The notes under the pieces were generated by a model. That model was given only the letters and a program-made list of their open reading frames with translations, was not told the DNA's origin and made no database searches. Below, piece by piece: positions 51,925 through 62,459 of a stretch of 64,000 bases of DNA; within the stretch, counting starts at the first letter, position 1, and every line of letters starts with the position of its first letter. The stretch comes from Alphaproteobacteria bacterium (GTDB lineage Bacteria > Pseudomonadota > Alphaproteobacteria > Micavibrionales > Micavibrionaceae), in assembly GCA_016794145.1 (NCBI GenBank), contig JAEUKP010000022.1, positions 62,001 to 126,000 on the forward strand. The letters are read 5' to 3'. The translations under genes were made by a program, and so were the position numbers.

Positions 51925-52644
51925 ATGAGCAACATAATGCCTGTTTTCCCCGTCATGTTTGACCTTGCTAAAATCATCCAGCATGCAGGAAATCATCCCG
52001 AAAAAGAGGAGTTAATAAGTCATTTGAATACCTTGGCATCTGGAGAATATGGGCGACTTACTTCGTCAGACGCAATTTTATTCCTTATGGATCGTTTTGG
52101 CCCGAATAGCTCTTATCCGTGTGTTTTTAGACAGGTTGAACGCCCAGATCGTAGTATACACATGGTTCCAGAAAAAACCGCTTCAGAAATGGATATAAAC
52201 GCCTATTGGGCTTTTACATCAAAGGATCTTGACGGCCAGTCTCCCGACCCATCGGATACAATCATAATAAGAGCAACCTTAACCACTCAAAGTCCTACTC
52301 TCATTTTAAGAGATTTTATTCTTGGATCCTCCAGTCAATCATTTATTCTTCTCTTTCACTACGAATGCTGTGCAGGTACCTCTGATGATCAAAGACTGCC
52401 TTTCTCTGTTGTTATATCAAACTCAGAAAGGAATATATTTACAGTAACACATTCATCAAAAATTCTGTCAGATCATGGGGATCTTGCCGTTGCAACCTTT
52501 TCCAAAATTAATGGTCAGAATCCTATCTCAGTTGCAGCCCAAAATGATCGTGGGTTTAGAGATCTTGTAGAAAAAGCTTCATCCGTCCCTCTAAGGACTG
52601 AAAAACCTCGTTTTTGGGAATCACTCAGAGATCTTATCCGATAG
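51925..52644 (+). CDS. protein of unknown function
   Basis: 239 residues, soluble, no recognised domain. It contains a Cys pair (YECCAGTSDD). It follows the 788-residue repeat protein after 66 bp on the same strand, and both may be lineage-specific partners. The middle (IIIRATLTTQSPTLILRDFILGSS) looks beta-rich. Confidence 0.6.
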   Translation: MSNIMPVFPVMFDLAKIIQHAGNHPEKEELISHLNTLASGEYGRLTSSDAILFLMDRFGPNSSYPCVFRQVERPDRSIHMVPEKTASEMDINAYWAFTSKDLDGQSPDPSDTIIIRATLTTQSPTLILRDFILGSSSQSFILLFHYECCAGTSDDQRLPFSVVISNSERNIFTVTHSSKILSDHGDLAVATFSKINGQNPISVAAQNDRGFRDLVEKASSVPLRTEKPRFWESLRDLIR

Positions 52645-52737
52645 GCCAATTGTAAAAAATCAAAACTCTTTGAGCCTCCCATCTCTTCATGCTAGGTATA
52701 AGAACACTCATAAACCAACTGTCCAGGAATCCGGAGA

Positions 52738-53751
52738 ATGTCAAAAAACAAAGAGCAAGATCCCAAAAATCACTTAGGCATGGCCTTTGATGTCACACAT
52801 CTGTCTTCAGATGTTGCTCGATATACATCAATCCCTGATAAAATGTTTAATGTTCGTACAACGTTCGGGCTTGACACCGACTGGGAAGTTCCAGGATTTA
52901 GTTATGAAATGGGCAACGTCCCAGAGATCGATACATCTTACCAATTTGATCATGATACCACCATGGCATTACTGGCTGGATTTGCATTCAACCGTCGCGT
53001 GATGATTCAAGGATTCCACGGCACAGGGAAATCATCCCATATTGAACAGGTCGCCGCCCGGCTTCACTGGCCTTGTATCCGGATCAATCTTGATAGCCAT
53101 GTGAGCAGGATTGATCTCCTTGGAAAAGATATGATTGTTCTAAAAGAAGGAAAACAAATTACAGAATGGAAAGAAGGTCTTCTTCCATGGGCCCTTCAAC
53201 ATCCAGTGGCTCTTGTATTTGATGAATATGACGCAGGGCGACCTGATGTTATGTTTGTGATTCAACGCGTTCTTGAATCCGATGGCCGTTTGACTCTTCT
53301 AGACCAGAATCAGGTTATTCGTCCCCACCCCGCTTTCCGTCTCTTTGCAACGGCCAATACAATTGGTCTAGGTGATACAACAGGCCTTTATCACGGTACC
53401 CATCAGCTAAATCAAGGTCAATTGGACAGATGGAATATTGTAACCATTTTGAATTATCTTCATCCTGACGATGAAGTTAGGATTGTAAGAGCAAAAATTG
53501 AAGGCATAGAGCAACATGATATTGAAAACATGGTCAAGATTGCGAATATGACCCGTGAAGGATTTAAAAATGGTGATTTATCAACCTTAATGTCGCCACG
53601 CACAGTGATTAGCTGGGCTGAGAATTACAAAATATTCAGAGACCGTGAAATGGCTTTCCGGTTAAGTTTTGTCAATAAATGTGATGAATTGGAGCGGCCA
53701 ATTATTGCAGAATACTACCAAAGATGTTTCGGGGTTGAACTGTCTTTTTAG
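52738..53751 (+). CDS. cobS: CobS-type cobaltochelatase AAA+ ATPase subunit
   Basis: 337 residues, normal for CobS. Motifs: [17 protein letters not shown] (Walker A), [24 protein letters not shown] (Walker B), [11 protein letters not shown] (sensor), and [17 protein letters not shown] near the C-terminus. CobS with CobT and CobN inserts cobalt in aerobic cobalamin synthesis. No cobT lies beside it: the gene runs convergently into recJ with a 4-bp overlap. It may serve CobN elsewhere or act as a MoxR-like remodeller. Confidence 0.9.
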   Translation: MSKNKEQDPKNHLGMAFDVTHLSSDVARYTSIPDKMFNVRTTFGLDTDWEVPGFSYEMGNVPEIDTSYQFDHDTTMALLAGFAFNRRVMIQGFHGTGKSSHIEQVAARLHWPCIRINLDSHVSRIDLLGKDMIVLKEGKQITEWKEGLLPWALQHPVALVFDEYDAGRPDVMFVIQRVLESDGRLTLLDQNQVIRPHPAFRLFATANTIGLGDTTGLYHGTHQLNQGQLDRWNIVTILNYLHPDDEVRIVRAKIEGIEQHDIENMVKIANMTREGFKNGDLSTLMSPRTVISWAENYKIFRDREMAFRLSFVNKCDELERPIIAEYYQRCFGVELSF

Positions 53752-55541
53752 GATTCACAGACATCATCGACCAAGAATTCGACAGAATCGATTCCGTTCC
53801 AATGATTAATTTTAAACTGTCCAAGCAGATGAAGCAATCGCCCCCCCTTTGATGATAATAGAATATCTCCCAACGGGGTTCCTACTGATCGGAAGGCAAC
53901 AGCCTTCATGCGCGCCCCCCCATCTGCATCGGTAATCTGTAAGCGGACATGGTTATCCCCCACGATATCTGCCATTGTAATCCGGATAGATGGCAAAACA
54001 AAACGTGGCTCTGGATTTTCTTGTCCAAAAGGGCCTACGTTATCTTGCAAAAGTTTTATAAAATCGGGCTTTATACCGCGGATAGATGCAACACCATCCA
54101 CCTGTTCTTCGCTGACCAAATCTGCTCCTCCTGCAATTTTTGCGGCTTCTGCTTGGAAGAATTGATCTAGTGCAGGAATCTGATCTGGTCTCACTGTGAA
54201 TCCTGCGGCCATCGCATGTCCCCCACCTTTTATCACAAGACCAGCTTCTTTCGCGGCCATAAATAAAGCGGCCATATTAAACCCAGGGACAGATCGACCT
54301 GACCCTCTCCCCTCCATTTCCCCCGAAATTCCAGGTGCAAATGCAATGCAACATGCTGGTTTTCCGTATTTTTCTTTAATTTGTCCCGCGACAAGACCAT
54401 TCAAACCAACATGCCAGCTTTCATCGGCGACCATAATCAATGGTCTGTCGGCCAAGCCTCCTTGTTCAATCATATGATCCGCCTCACGCATCATATCAGC
54501 CTGTATGGTTCGGCGTTTTGCATTACAATCATTTAATAACCATGCAAGATTCTGGGCTTCTTCCGGATCCTCAGACGATAATAGCCTTGCGCCCAAATCG
54601 GCCTGATGAACACGCGAGCCCGCATTAATCCGTGGACCGAGAACAAAGCCCGCATCATCCGGCGTTGGATCCTTTTTGAGTCCCCCAACATCACATAGGG
54701 CTTTTAATCCTACATTTTTCTTTTGAGCCATTTGTTGGAATCCCGCACGCACCAAAAGGCGATTTGGGCCAGTCAAAGGAACCATATCACATACAGTCCC
54801 GAGCCCCACGAGATCCAACCAATTTTTAAGCGGAGCCTCAGATATATTTTTATTTTTATAATATCCACGTTCACGTAGAACAGCATTCATTGCAACGCAA
54901 GCAAGGAACGTAACACCAACCGCTGCCAGCATCCCATAACCACTGGTATCATCCTTGCGTTTGGGATTAATGATCCATACTGCATCGGGAAGATTTTCAC
55001 CTTGTTCATGATGATCAAAAACACAGACATCCAATCCTATGTTTCGTGCTTCCGTTAAAACATCGAATGCAGTTGTTCCGCAATCCGACATAAGGATAAT
55101 ATCTACACCTTCGGCTTTCAGTTTATGCATTGCTCTTGCATTCGGGCCATACCCCTCTGTCATACGGTCGGGAATATAGAGCGGAATATCAATACCCAAA
55201 TGACGAAAAAACTTTTTAAAAATTGCAGCAGAGGTTGACCCATCCACATCAAAATCACAAAAAGCCCCTATCTTTTTCCCAACCAGAATTTGATCTGCAA
55301 TCCACTCTGCGAATCCACGCATATCCTTTAATGTAAAAGGATCGGGAAAATCGCGCCCCATCCGGGGATATAAGAAACTATCAATTTGTTCTGGTGCTAC
55401 CTTTCTTGCAACAAGCAATCTGGCAACAATTTCTGGCACAGAAAAATCAGACATCATCCGTTGAATGATCATGTTATCAACTGGCGGGAAAACCCAGCGT
55501 GCGCCAAGAACAGACCGATCAACTTTTAGAACACTCGACAT
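53748..55541 (-). CDS. recJ: single-stranded-DNA-specific exonuclease RecJ
   Basis: 597 residues of the DHH superfamily: [31 protein letters not shown] (the DHH motif) and [11 protein letters not shown] (DHHA1 domain). The C-terminal OB domain includes [10 protein letters not shown]. It degrades 5' single strands in repair and recombination. Its end overlaps the convergent cobS by 4 bp, and it lies 12 bp downstream of hom. Confidence 0.95.
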   Translation of the reverse strand: MSSVLKVDRSVLGARWVFPPVDNMIIQRMMSDFSVPEIVARLLVARKVAPEQIDSFLYPRMGRDFPDPFTLKDMRGFAEWIADQILVGKKIGAFCDFDVDGSTSAAIFKKFFRHLGIDIPLYIPDRMTEGYGPNARAMHKLKAEGVDIILMSDCGTTAFDVLTEARNIGLDVCVFDHHEQGENLPDAVWIINPKRKDDTSGYGMLAAVGVTFLACVAMNAVLRERGYYKNKNISEAPLKNWLDLVGLGTVCDMVPLTGPNRLLVRAGFQQMAQKKNVGLKALCDVGGLKKDPTPDDAGFVLGPRINAGSRVHQADLGARLLSSEDPEEAQNLAWLLNDCNAKRRTIQADMMREADHMIEQGGLADRPLIMVADESWHVGLNGLVAGQIKEKYGKPACCIAFAPGISGEMEGRGSGRSVPGFNMAALFMAAKEAGLVIKGGGHAMAAGFTVRPDQIPALDQFFQAEAAKIAGGADLVSEEQVDGVASIRGIKPDFIKLLQDNVGPFGQENPEPRFVLPSIRITMADIVGDNHVRLQITDADGGARMKAVAFRSVGTPLGDILLSSKGGRLLHLLGQFKINHWNGIDSVEFLVDDVCES

Positions 55542-55553
55542 AAATTTTCTTTT

Positions 55554-56819
55554 CTATATTTTTAAAACAGGCATAACCAAAGGATCATCCATAATACAAT
55601 CAAGCTCTTTAATCTGTGTAATCGCCTTTAGTATATTATGTCCCTTTGTCTCATGCGTCATCATAATCATGCTAACAGGCTGATCCATAGAACGTCCACG
55701 CTGAATAAAGCTTTCAATCGAAATATTTGAATCACGTAAAATAGGCGAAATCTCGGCAATAACACCAGGACGATCTTTTACAACCAACCGGATATAGAAT
55801 GCGCCGTCCCAATCTTCCAGGCTTGCCTTTTGCGTTGACGACAATAACCTTGCAGGCATCCCGAAAGGCAAGATGTTTTTTCCATGTTGTAAATCTATCA
55901 GATCTGCAACAACAGCAGATGCCGTTGCAAAACCTCCGGCACCACGACCAGCAACAAAGCTTGGCCCGACATAGCTCCCTTCAATCAATATACCGTTCAG
56001 CACACCATGTGTATTTGCTATGGGGGATGATTTTGGCAATAAGCTTGGCGAAACGAACTGAAGGATAGCACCAGAAGCGTTTTTCCGAGCCTGACCAATT
56101 AATTTAATATGATACCCTAATTCATCAGCAAGTCTTATATCTTCAATAGATATGGACCGTATCCCCTCAACGAACAAAGACTTGAAATCCGGGACACATC
56201 CAAAAGCAAGCCCGGATAAAATTGATAATTTATGCCCTGTGTCCCCCCCATCAATATCAAGCGATGGGTCAGATTCAGCGTACCCTAATTTCTGGGCATT
56301 CGTGAGGACAGTTTCAAAATTCTCACCGGTTCGCCCCATCTCTGTGAGGATATAATTACACGTTCCATTCATAATACCATAAACAGCACTAATTCCATTG
56401 GCTGCAAGACCTTCACGGATTATTTTAATAATCGGGATACCCCCTGCAACAGCCGCTTCGTACATGAGAGGAACCTGATTATCTTCTGCAAGACAAGCAA
56501 GATCGAACCCATGGTAAGCAAGCAATGCTTTATTTGCAGTGATAACAGGTTTTCTGCGTTGAAGCGCCTCCCTGATCAGAGAGAGCGCAGGATTTCCATC
56601 GCCGCCCATTAATTCAATAACAACATCAACATCGGGAGATAGAGCAAGTTGAACCGGATCATTAACCCATCTCACCCCCTCCAGATTAAGACCACGGTCT
56701 TTTTCTTGATCTCTTGCTGATACAGCTATTATTTTGAACTGGGGATGATCTGCAAGGATCTCGAACACTGCGGATCCAACAGTCCCCAACCCTGCAATTC
56801 CAATACGCATTACACTCAT
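55554..56819 (-). CDS. hom: homoserine dehydrogenase
   Basis: 421 residues: the NAD(P) site GIAGLGTVGSAVFEIL at the N-terminus, the catalytic-domain signature GIMNGTCNYILTEM near residue 147, AESDPSLDIDGGDTGHKLSIL, and a C-terminal ACT domain (RLVVKDRPGVIAEISPILRDSNISIESFIQRG) for threonine feedback control. It makes homoserine from aspartate semialdehyde. It overlaps the upstream lipoprotein gene by 4 bp. Confidence 0.95.
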   Translation of the reverse strand: MSVMRIGIAGLGTVGSAVFEILADHPQFKIIAVSARDQEKDRGLNLEGVRWVNDPVQLALSPDVDVVIELMGGDGNPALSLIREALQRRKPVITANKALLAYHGFDLACLAEDNQVPLMYEAAVAGGIPIIKIIREGLAANGISAVYGIMNGTCNYILTEMGRTGENFETVLTNAQKLGYAESDPSLDIDGGDTGHKLSILSGLAFGCVPDFKSLFVEGIRSISIEDIRLADELGYHIKLIGQARKNASGAILQFVSPSLLPKSSPIANTHGVLNGILIEGSYVGPSFVAGRGAGGFATASAVVADLIDLQHGKNILPFGMPARLLSSTQKASLEDWDGAFYIRLVVKDRPGVIAEISPILRDSNISIESFIQRGRSMDQPVSMIMMTHETKGHNILKAITQIKELDCIMDDPLVMPVLKI

Positions 56820-57220
56820 GGCGGCAACTGATCGTCGTGGGCAGCCGATGGCAGAGGTGGATCTGCAATTTCTTTAGCCTCTGGCTGAGCCGTACTGTAG
56901 AGAGAAAAAACCGTTACATTCGAATCCTGAACCAGTAAAGACGGATGAATTGGGAAAGACGATGATACATCTGTCTCTTTAGGAAGCGGCGACGAATCTG
57001 CCTGGGGGGCGAACATCGTCAATGCCGGATCAAAAACATCAACAGAATTGTTCGACAAACTGCGCCCAAGCTCAAACAGGCTATATTCCTTATGCGCAAC
57101 AACAGGTGCGGGGTAATAGGTAACGACCTCACCACTTGGTTGTTTCCCAGGTTGGAATTGCGCGCAAGACCCTAGAATTAGGGATGATGATAGAATGAAT
57201 ACAAATACAGATTTTTTCAT
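56816..57220 (-). CDS. putative lipoprotein of unknown function
   Basis: About 134 residues from ATG 57218-57220, chosen because it begins MKKSVFVFILSSSLILGSC, a signal peptide ending in a lipobox-like LGSC. The upstream extension to 57295 lacks signal features. The mature part is Pro/Ser-rich with no known domain. The stop overlaps hom (ATGA), so the two are translation-coupled, which is odd for a metabolic enzyme and a lipoprotein. Confidence 0.65.
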   Translation of the reverse strand: MKKSVFVFILSSSLILGSCAQFQPGKQPSGEVVTYYPAPVVAHKEYSLFELGRSLSNNSVDVFDPALTMFAPQADSSPLPKETDVSSSFPIHPSLLVQDSNVTVFSLYSTAQPEAKEIADPPLPSAAHDDQLPP

Positions 57221-57369
57221 GTGTCTGGTTCCAAAGTTATTTTGCCTATGGTGGATCAAATAGACGACAAGAACAAGCCTTAAACATAAGAACAATCATA
57301 ATTTTCCTTTGATTTTCGATCTGCATTAAGGCAAATTCAGGAACACAACTCAAAAATAATGGTTTTTTT

Positions 57370-59205
57370 ATGTCCAAACCCACTCGCCCTAAAAACCCAG
57401 ACCAGAATCAAGATCCTGTAATAAACAAATCATTTGACCCTGTTTCCTATAGCCGTCAAATTGCAGATATTCTTGAAAGGGCGAAACCAATTCTTGCGCG
57501 ATACACGCAAAAACATGATGGAGATGAAATAACTCCCCACAGTTTTTCAACAAGCCAATTCCAGAATATGATTTTTGATTACTGGAACGCAGCCCTTCAA
57601 AATCCGCAAAAATTAATTGATGTAAACCTTGAATATTTGCAAAATATGACCCTCCTTTGGCAAGAAACAACACGGAAATTTCTTGGGGAAGAAAGCCATA
57701 CAATCGTGAATGCTGAAAAAAGTGATCGCCGTTTTCGCGATCCACTCTGGCAAGACAGTTTTGCATTCGACTTTATCCGCCAGTCTTATCTTTTAACGTC
57801 TGGTTGGCTTCAGAAATCTGTACGGAATGTTGATGGGCTAAGTCAAAAAGAAAAAGATAAAATGGACTTCTATACACGCCAATTCGTCGATGCTCTGGCC
57901 CCCTCTAATTTTGCAATCACAAATCCTGAAGTAATTCGGGCCACGATGGATTCACAGGGGCAGAATCTGATCAAAGGATTAACAAACCTCGTCGATGATT
58001 TGGAACGCGGTGGTGGGGATCTAGAGATCAGCAAGACACAATATCAATTATTTGAAGTTGGAAAAAACCTTGCGGTCACCCCCGGATCAGTCGTTTTTGA
58101 AAACGAACTGATGCAACTGATCCAGTATACGCCCTCTACGAAACAAGTCTATAAAACACCTCTACTGATCGTGCCTCCATGGATTAATAAATATTATATC
58201 CTGGATATGCGGCCTGATAACTCCTATATCAAATGGGCAGTTGACCAGGGTCATACCGTTTTTTGTATTTCCTGGGTCAATCCTGACAGGAAACTTGCCA
58301 AGAAAGGATTCGGCAGTTATGTCGAGGAAGGTCTTCTTGCCGCGCTTTCTGCGATTGAACTCGCAACGGGTGAAAAATCTACAAATGTTGTAGGATATTG
58401 CATCGGGGGCACACTTCTTGCGACTGCCCTTGCTTATATGACCGCCAAGAAACTTGATAAAAAGATTTCTTCTGCGACTTTTTTAACAACCCTTATCGAT
58501 TTCCGGCAAGCGGGTGATTTGTCAATCTTTGTCGATGATGAACAACTTCAATTGATTGATGAAAAAATGGAGAAAACAGGAGTGCTAGAAGGGAGTGACC
58601 TCCGTCATACATTTTCTCTCCTTCGTGCAAATGATTTAATCTGGTCTTTCGTTGTCAATAACTACATGCTGGGAAAAGAGCCATTCCCATTCGACCTTCT
58701 TTACTGGAATGATGACTCAACAAATATGCCGGCAGAAATGCATAGTTTTTATCTGCGCAATATGTATCGTGATAATAAGCTCTGTCGTCCCAATGGAATT
58801 ACCATCAATGAAACACCGATTGATGTCAGAAAAATAAAGGTCCCAAGCTACTTTATATCGACCAAAGAAGATCATATTGCACCATGGGCATCTACCTACG
58901 AAGGCATGCACTTGTTGGGCGGAGATAAAACATTTGTTTTATCTGCATCGGGCCATGTAGCAGGGGTCGTAAACCCACCTGCCGCACACAAATACCATTA
59001 TTGGGTTAATCCGGATACAGATGACAGGCAACATGCTGAAGATTGGCTCGCGCAGGCAAAACAATGCGATGGATCATGGTGGGTCCATTGGGCAAAATGG
59101 GTAGAAGGGACAAGTGGCCCCAGAATCCCTGCGCGCAAAATTGGATCAGGAAAACTTAAAATCATCGAACCTGCACCAGGTCGATATGTGAAGAAAAAGA
59201 TATAA
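57370..59205 (+). CDS. phaC: class I poly(3-hydroxyalkanoate) synthase
   Basis: 611 residues. The PhaC N-terminal domain (DPLWQDSFAFDFIRQSYLLTSGW) is followed by an alpha/beta-hydrolase domain. The lipase-box-like GYCIGG near residue 342 carries the nucleophile Cys. TLIDFRQAGDL and SASGHVAGVVNPP (catalytic His) lie further on. It polymerises hydroxyacyl-CoA into storage granules. No phaA/phaB or phasin genes lie beside it. Confidence 0.95.
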   Translation: MSKPTRPKNPDQNQDPVINKSFDPVSYSRQIADILERAKPILARYTQKHDGDEITPHSFSTSQFQNMIFDYWNAALQNPQKLIDVNLEYLQNMTLLWQETTRKFLGEESHTIVNAEKSDRRFRDPLWQDSFAFDFIRQSYLLTSGWLQKSVRNVDGLSQKEKDKMDFYTRQFVDALAPSNFAITNPEVIRATMDSQGQNLIKGLTNLVDDLERGGGDLEISKTQYQLFEVGKNLAVTPGSVVFENELMQLIQYTPSTKQVYKTPLLIVPPWINKYYILDMRPDNSYIKWAVDQGHTVFCISWVNPDRKLAKKGFGSYVEEGLLAALSAIELATGEKSTNVVGYCIGGTLLATALAYMTAKKLDKKISSATFLTTLIDFRQAGDLSIFVDDEQLQLIDEKMEKTGVLEGSDLRHTFSLLRANDLIWSFVVNNYMLGKEPFPFDLLYWNDDSTNMPAEMHSFYLRNMYRDNKLCRPNGITINETPIDVRKIKVPSYFISTKEDHIAPWASTYEGMHLLGGDKTFVLSASGHVAGVVNPPAAHKYHYWVNPDTDDRQHAEDWLAQAKQCDGSWWVHWAKWVEGTSGPRIPARKIGSGKLKIIEPAPGRYVKKKI

Positions 59206-59228
59206 TAAACCTGACTTTTTACAAAAAA

Positions 59229-60590
59229 TTAAGTCTCAGCAACAAAAGACAAAGCCTTCTTCTGTCTTTCTTTTAGCTGCTGTAAATCAAAATCAGAAAT
59301 CATGTCTTCAAACAAACGATGCCAATTAATTTCAGCCTGTAAATGGATAAAAACAGATCCCAGGCCCAATGCAGCCCTGTCCATAAAGACAAATTCACGT
59401 GGAACGATAATACCACCGCCAACTTGCTTTAATCGATCATGAACTTTTTTTGCCGTTTCACGACCATACACTCCCTGATTCGTCTGACCGATCACTCGTT
59501 TCTTATCATCCAGCAATGGGTCATATAAAAAACGAGCCCAGATCAACAAAGTTTCGATTTGATCTTTATTTAGATTTTTAAATCCCCATGTTTCAAATGC
59601 ATGCACAGCAAGCTTCCCATCATCATCACGGATCGCCCTGTAAAGATTAATGACACCTTCGACGAATTCTCCTTGAAAAATACGAACACACCCAAAATCA
59701 AGCAGATTGATCCCCAGATCTTTACGAACAGAATAATTCCCCATATGGGGATCCCCATGAATAATCCCATAAAAGTAAAGCGGAACATACCACGCGCGGA
59801 ACATGTTCATCGCTATCGTATTTCGATCTGTGACTTTTGCATCTTTAAAAAGCATTATTTTCTGACCATTCATCCATGTCGATGTCAAAAGACGCGGTGT
59901 CGAAAGATCTGGGACGACTGATGGAACACTGACTCCTGGTTCATTTCTTAAAATTTCTTCATATAACGAAGTTCGTTTGGCTTCTAACCCATAATCCAAT
60001 TCTTCGTACAACCTGTCTTTTAATTCGTCATGAATATTTTTGGTGACAATTGATGAATCAAATGATTCATACAAAGAAAACATCATTTTAAGCTGTGCCA
60101 GATCTGCAGATATTGCAGACACCATATCAGGATATTGCAATTTACAAGCAACCTCTCTGCCATCTTTTAAGGTTGCCCGATGGACTTGCCCAAGACTCGC
60201 GGCAGCCGCAGCTTCATGGCTGAATGATTGAAATCGGCTTTCCCAATCTGCCCCCAGTTCTGCGCGCATACGACGCCGAACAAAGGACCATCCCATTGGT
60301 GGAGCATTCGATTGTAATTGTTGGAAAGCTTCTGCATATTCGGTAGGCAAGGCTTCCGGAATTGTTGCAAGAATCTGTCCAACTTTCATTAAAGGCCCTT
60401 TTAACTGGCCCAGTCGCATCAGCAAATCAGCAGCATGTTTCTCACGATCAATTTTGGCGCCAAAAACTTTTTCACCAGCCAGTTTCGTTGCAAGACCTGC
60501 CATAGCCGTCGAAACCTGCCCATAGCGCTTAACACGTTGCGTCAGTTTTCCTTTATTAGCTGTTTTATTTTCTTTTGTATCTTTGACCAT
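59229..60590 (-). CDS. ABC1/UbiB-family atypical kinase
   Basis: 453 residues with all ABC1 hallmarks: LMKVGQILATIPEALP (KxGQ), AAAASLGQVHRATL (Ala-rich loop), VACKLQYP (Lys), IIHGDPHMGN and NLLDFG. Family members support ubiquinone biosynthesis or lipid homeostasis. It is divergent from the COQ9 gene, 88 bp away, which supports a ubiquinone link. It has no C-terminal membrane segments like UbiB, and is closer to AarF/Coq8-type soluble members. Confidence 0.92.
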   Translation of the reverse strand: MVKDTKENKTANKGKLTQRVKRYGQVSTAMAGLATKLAGEKVFGAKIDREKHAADLLMRLGQLKGPLMKVGQILATIPEALPTEYAEAFQQLQSNAPPMGWSFVRRRMRAELGADWESRFQSFSHEAAAAASLGQVHRATLKDGREVACKLQYPDMVSAISADLAQLKMMFSLYESFDSSIVTKNIHDELKDRLYEELDYGLEAKRTSLYEEILRNEPGVSVPSVVPDLSTPRLLTSTWMNGQKIMLFKDAKVTDRNTIAMNMFRAWYVPLYFYGIIHGDPHMGNYSVRKDLGINLLDFGCVRIFQGEFVEGVINLYRAIRDDDGKLAVHAFETWGFKNLNKDQIETLLIWARFLYDPLLDDKKRVIGQTNQGVYGRETAKKVHDRLKQVGGGIIVPREFVFMDRAALGLGSVFIHLQAEINWHRLFEDMISDFDLQQLKERQKKALSFVAET

Positions 60591-60678
60591 TTTTGCTCCC
60601 GTGCAGTGCAGTATAACGATTTCTTTTCAAAACCTAAGCTTTTTTGATACTGTTTTTCTTTAACTTGAAGGAGATTCG

Positions 60679-61305
60679 ATGAAAGACCCTGTTTCAACGC
60701 TGCGTGACCAAATTTTGTTGGCAACACTTCCTCTCGTTGAGGAAAGAGGATGGACATGGGACCTTGTTCAAAAAGCGGCGGCAGAGTGTAAAGCCCAAGA
60801 CGAGGTAAAAGATGGGCTTTTTCCAAACGGGCTTGTTGATGTTGTTGCTCATTTTTCAGATTACACCGATCGCAAGATGATTGAGAAATTATCAAAACTG
60901 TCGACCAAGACTCTTCGAAGCAAAGATAAAATCCGGCTGGCGGTTCTCACCCGCAACAAGGTTCTGGAAAATCAAAAAAACCTGGTCAAAACTTCTATGG
61001 CTTTCTGGGCGATGCCTTCACACTTAATTCAAGGGCAAAGAGTTTTATGGCGCACATCAGACCGCATCTGGACATGGGCTGGCGATACTTCAACTGATTA
61101 CAATCGTCAAACAAAGCGCGCGCTCTTGTCTTCGATTCTGATGGGAACATATATGGTCTGGATTGGCGATGAATCTGAAGAGAATCTGATAACACAAGCC
61201 TTTTTGGATAGACGGCTGGAAAATGTAATGGAATTTGGGCATACAATTGGTACAATCAAAAAAATAGTACCGAATCTCTTTAGACAGGCAACCCAAAGAA
61301 AATGA
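60679..61305 (+). CDS. COQ9-family protein
   Basis: 208 residues of the COQ9 family, a TetR-like lipid-binding fold found in mitochondria and alphaproteobacteria: EERGWTWDLVQKAA, LFPNGLVDVVAHFSDY and the C-terminal WTWAGDTSTDYNRQTKRALLSSIL. It helps present ubiquinone intermediates to the hydroxylase. It is divergent from an ABC1 kinase and overlaps the next gene by 4 bp. Confidence 0.93.
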   Translation: MKDPVSTLRDQILLATLPLVEERGWTWDLVQKAAAECKAQDEVKDGLFPNGLVDVVAHFSDYTDRKMIEKLSKLSTKTLRSKDKIRLAVLTRNKVLENQKNLVKTSMAFWAMPSHLIQGQRVLWRTSDRIWTWAGDTSTDYNRQTKRALLSSILMGTYMVWIGDESEENLITQAFLDRRLENVMEFGHTIGTIKKIVPNLFRQATQRK

Positions 61306-62015
61306 AAAGAAGAACAAGACTATCAGTTATTGCAGCCCTTGCAGTCACTGTTTTTCTGCCCCCGTTCCCGGCTTACTCTGGAAGTTTTTTTGATCGATTT
61401 TTTGGTCAAAACGAAGATCCCGCCACACCGCCTCCTCCAGAAGTTACTTTGCAAGCTCCGTTTCCAACAACCCAACCCCAACAATCAACAGAGGGTCAAA
61501 GCAAGTTGATGGATATTTACGGGGAATCGGATTCGGTATCTGCAGACCCCAATGATTTATCAAAACCACACCGCAACGAAAAACAAGTCATTCAATGGGC
61601 GACAGACATCGTTTCACAAGCGATGACCATTAATCCCCGGACATATAATAGTGATTTCCAAAAAATATCTGACTTTTTTACACCTTATGCTCTACAGGAA
61701 TATCAAGAATATTTGAAAAAAATGGACATGATGAATGTTCTCTCTTCTAATTCATTCAAACTCCAATCCATATCGGATGAAGAGGGAAGTGTTATCAAGG
61801 CCGGCCCAATCGGAGACACGTATCATTGGCTGCTCCAGATTCCGGTCATGTCCTCCTTCTATAAAGATGATCTGGAAAAAGTTGATAAATCGAGCGCCCC
61901 TCAAAGCCAGAATCTAATTGTGCAAGTTCAGGTTGGCCGCATTAGGCCAAAACAAAGCGAAGATATTGGGCTTGTTGTTGAACGTTGGCTTGTTTCGTCT
62001 TATCCAAAGAGATAG
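61302..62015 (+). CDS. DotI/IcmL-like type IVB secretion family protein
   Basis: 237 residues: a signal peptide (about 1-24), a Pro/Gln-rich linker, and from ~95 a domain with WATDIVSQAMTINPRTYNSDFQKISDFFTPYALQEYQEYL and HWLLQIPVMSSFYKD, then the terminal VQVGRIRPKQSEDIGLVVERW. This order matches the DotI/IcmL periplasmic domain. DotI belongs to the Dot/Icm inner-membrane complex; no other dot/icm gene is seen here. The ATGA overlap with the COQ9 gene couples their translation. Confidence 0.72.
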   Translation: MKRRTRLSVIAALAVTVFLPPFPAYSGSFFDRFFGQNEDPATPPPPEVTLQAPFPTTQPQQSTEGQSKLMDIYGESDSVSADPNDLSKPHRNEKQVIQWATDIVSQAMTINPRTYNSDFQKISDFFTPYALQEYQEYLKKMDMMNVLSSNSFKLQSISDEEGSVIKAGPIGDTYHWLLQIPVMSSFYKDDLEKVDKSSAPQSQNLIVQVQVGRIRPKQSEDIGLVVERWLVSSYPKR

Positions 62016-62031
62016 GAAAAATTAATCTCTT

Positions 62032-62074
62032 GCACACCCCTTTTCCATTCGTTAGGGTGTGCCATTATTTTTTT
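62032..62074 (+). terminator. intrinsic terminator after the DotI/IcmL-like gene
   Basis: GCACACCC (62032-62039) pairs with GGGTGTGC (62055-62062), followed by CATTATTTTTTT. Confidence 0.75.
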
Positions 62075-62089
62075 AAGGATCCGGAGTAA

Positions 62090-62368
62090 ATGATGCCTTC
62101 TGCTGTAGAAAAAGATGATGAAACCATTGATGTTGGTGGTGTTGCTGGAAAACGTCTCAAAAGTTTTCTGGATCGTGTTGAGCGTCTTGAGGAAGAAAAA
62201 AAAGGCATCGCTGACGATATTAAAGATATTTATGCAGAAGCCAAAGGTGTTGGTTTTGATGTCAAGACTATGCGTAAAATTCTGAAGTTGCGTAAAATGG
62301 AAGTTGAAAAACGACGCGAAGAAGAAGAACTTCTTGAGTTGTATAAGGCTGCAATCGGGCTTGAGTAA
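62090..62368 (+). CDS. gapR: GapR-like nucleoid-associated protein (DUF2312)
   Basis: 92 residues, almost wholly helical: VAGKRLKSFLDRVERLEEEKKGIADDIKDIYAEAKGVGFDVKTMRKILKLRKM, the DUF2312/GapR signature, with a Glu/Arg coiled coil before it. GapR binds AT-rich, overtwisted DNA ahead of replication and transcription and is confined to alphaproteobacteria. It has its own GGAG ribosome site just upstream. Confidence 0.95.
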   Translation: MMPSAVEKDDETIDVGGVAGKRLKSFLDRVERLEEEKKGIADDIKDIYAEAKGVGFDVKTMRKILKLRKMEVEKRREEEELLELYKAAIGLE

Positions 62369-62459
62369 ATTTCTCGACTAAAGTCCCTTACCCTCCGGAG
62401 TTAACCAGTTTTTCATATATTTACAGTATGTATTGTATAGAAACTAGGTATAACAAAAA

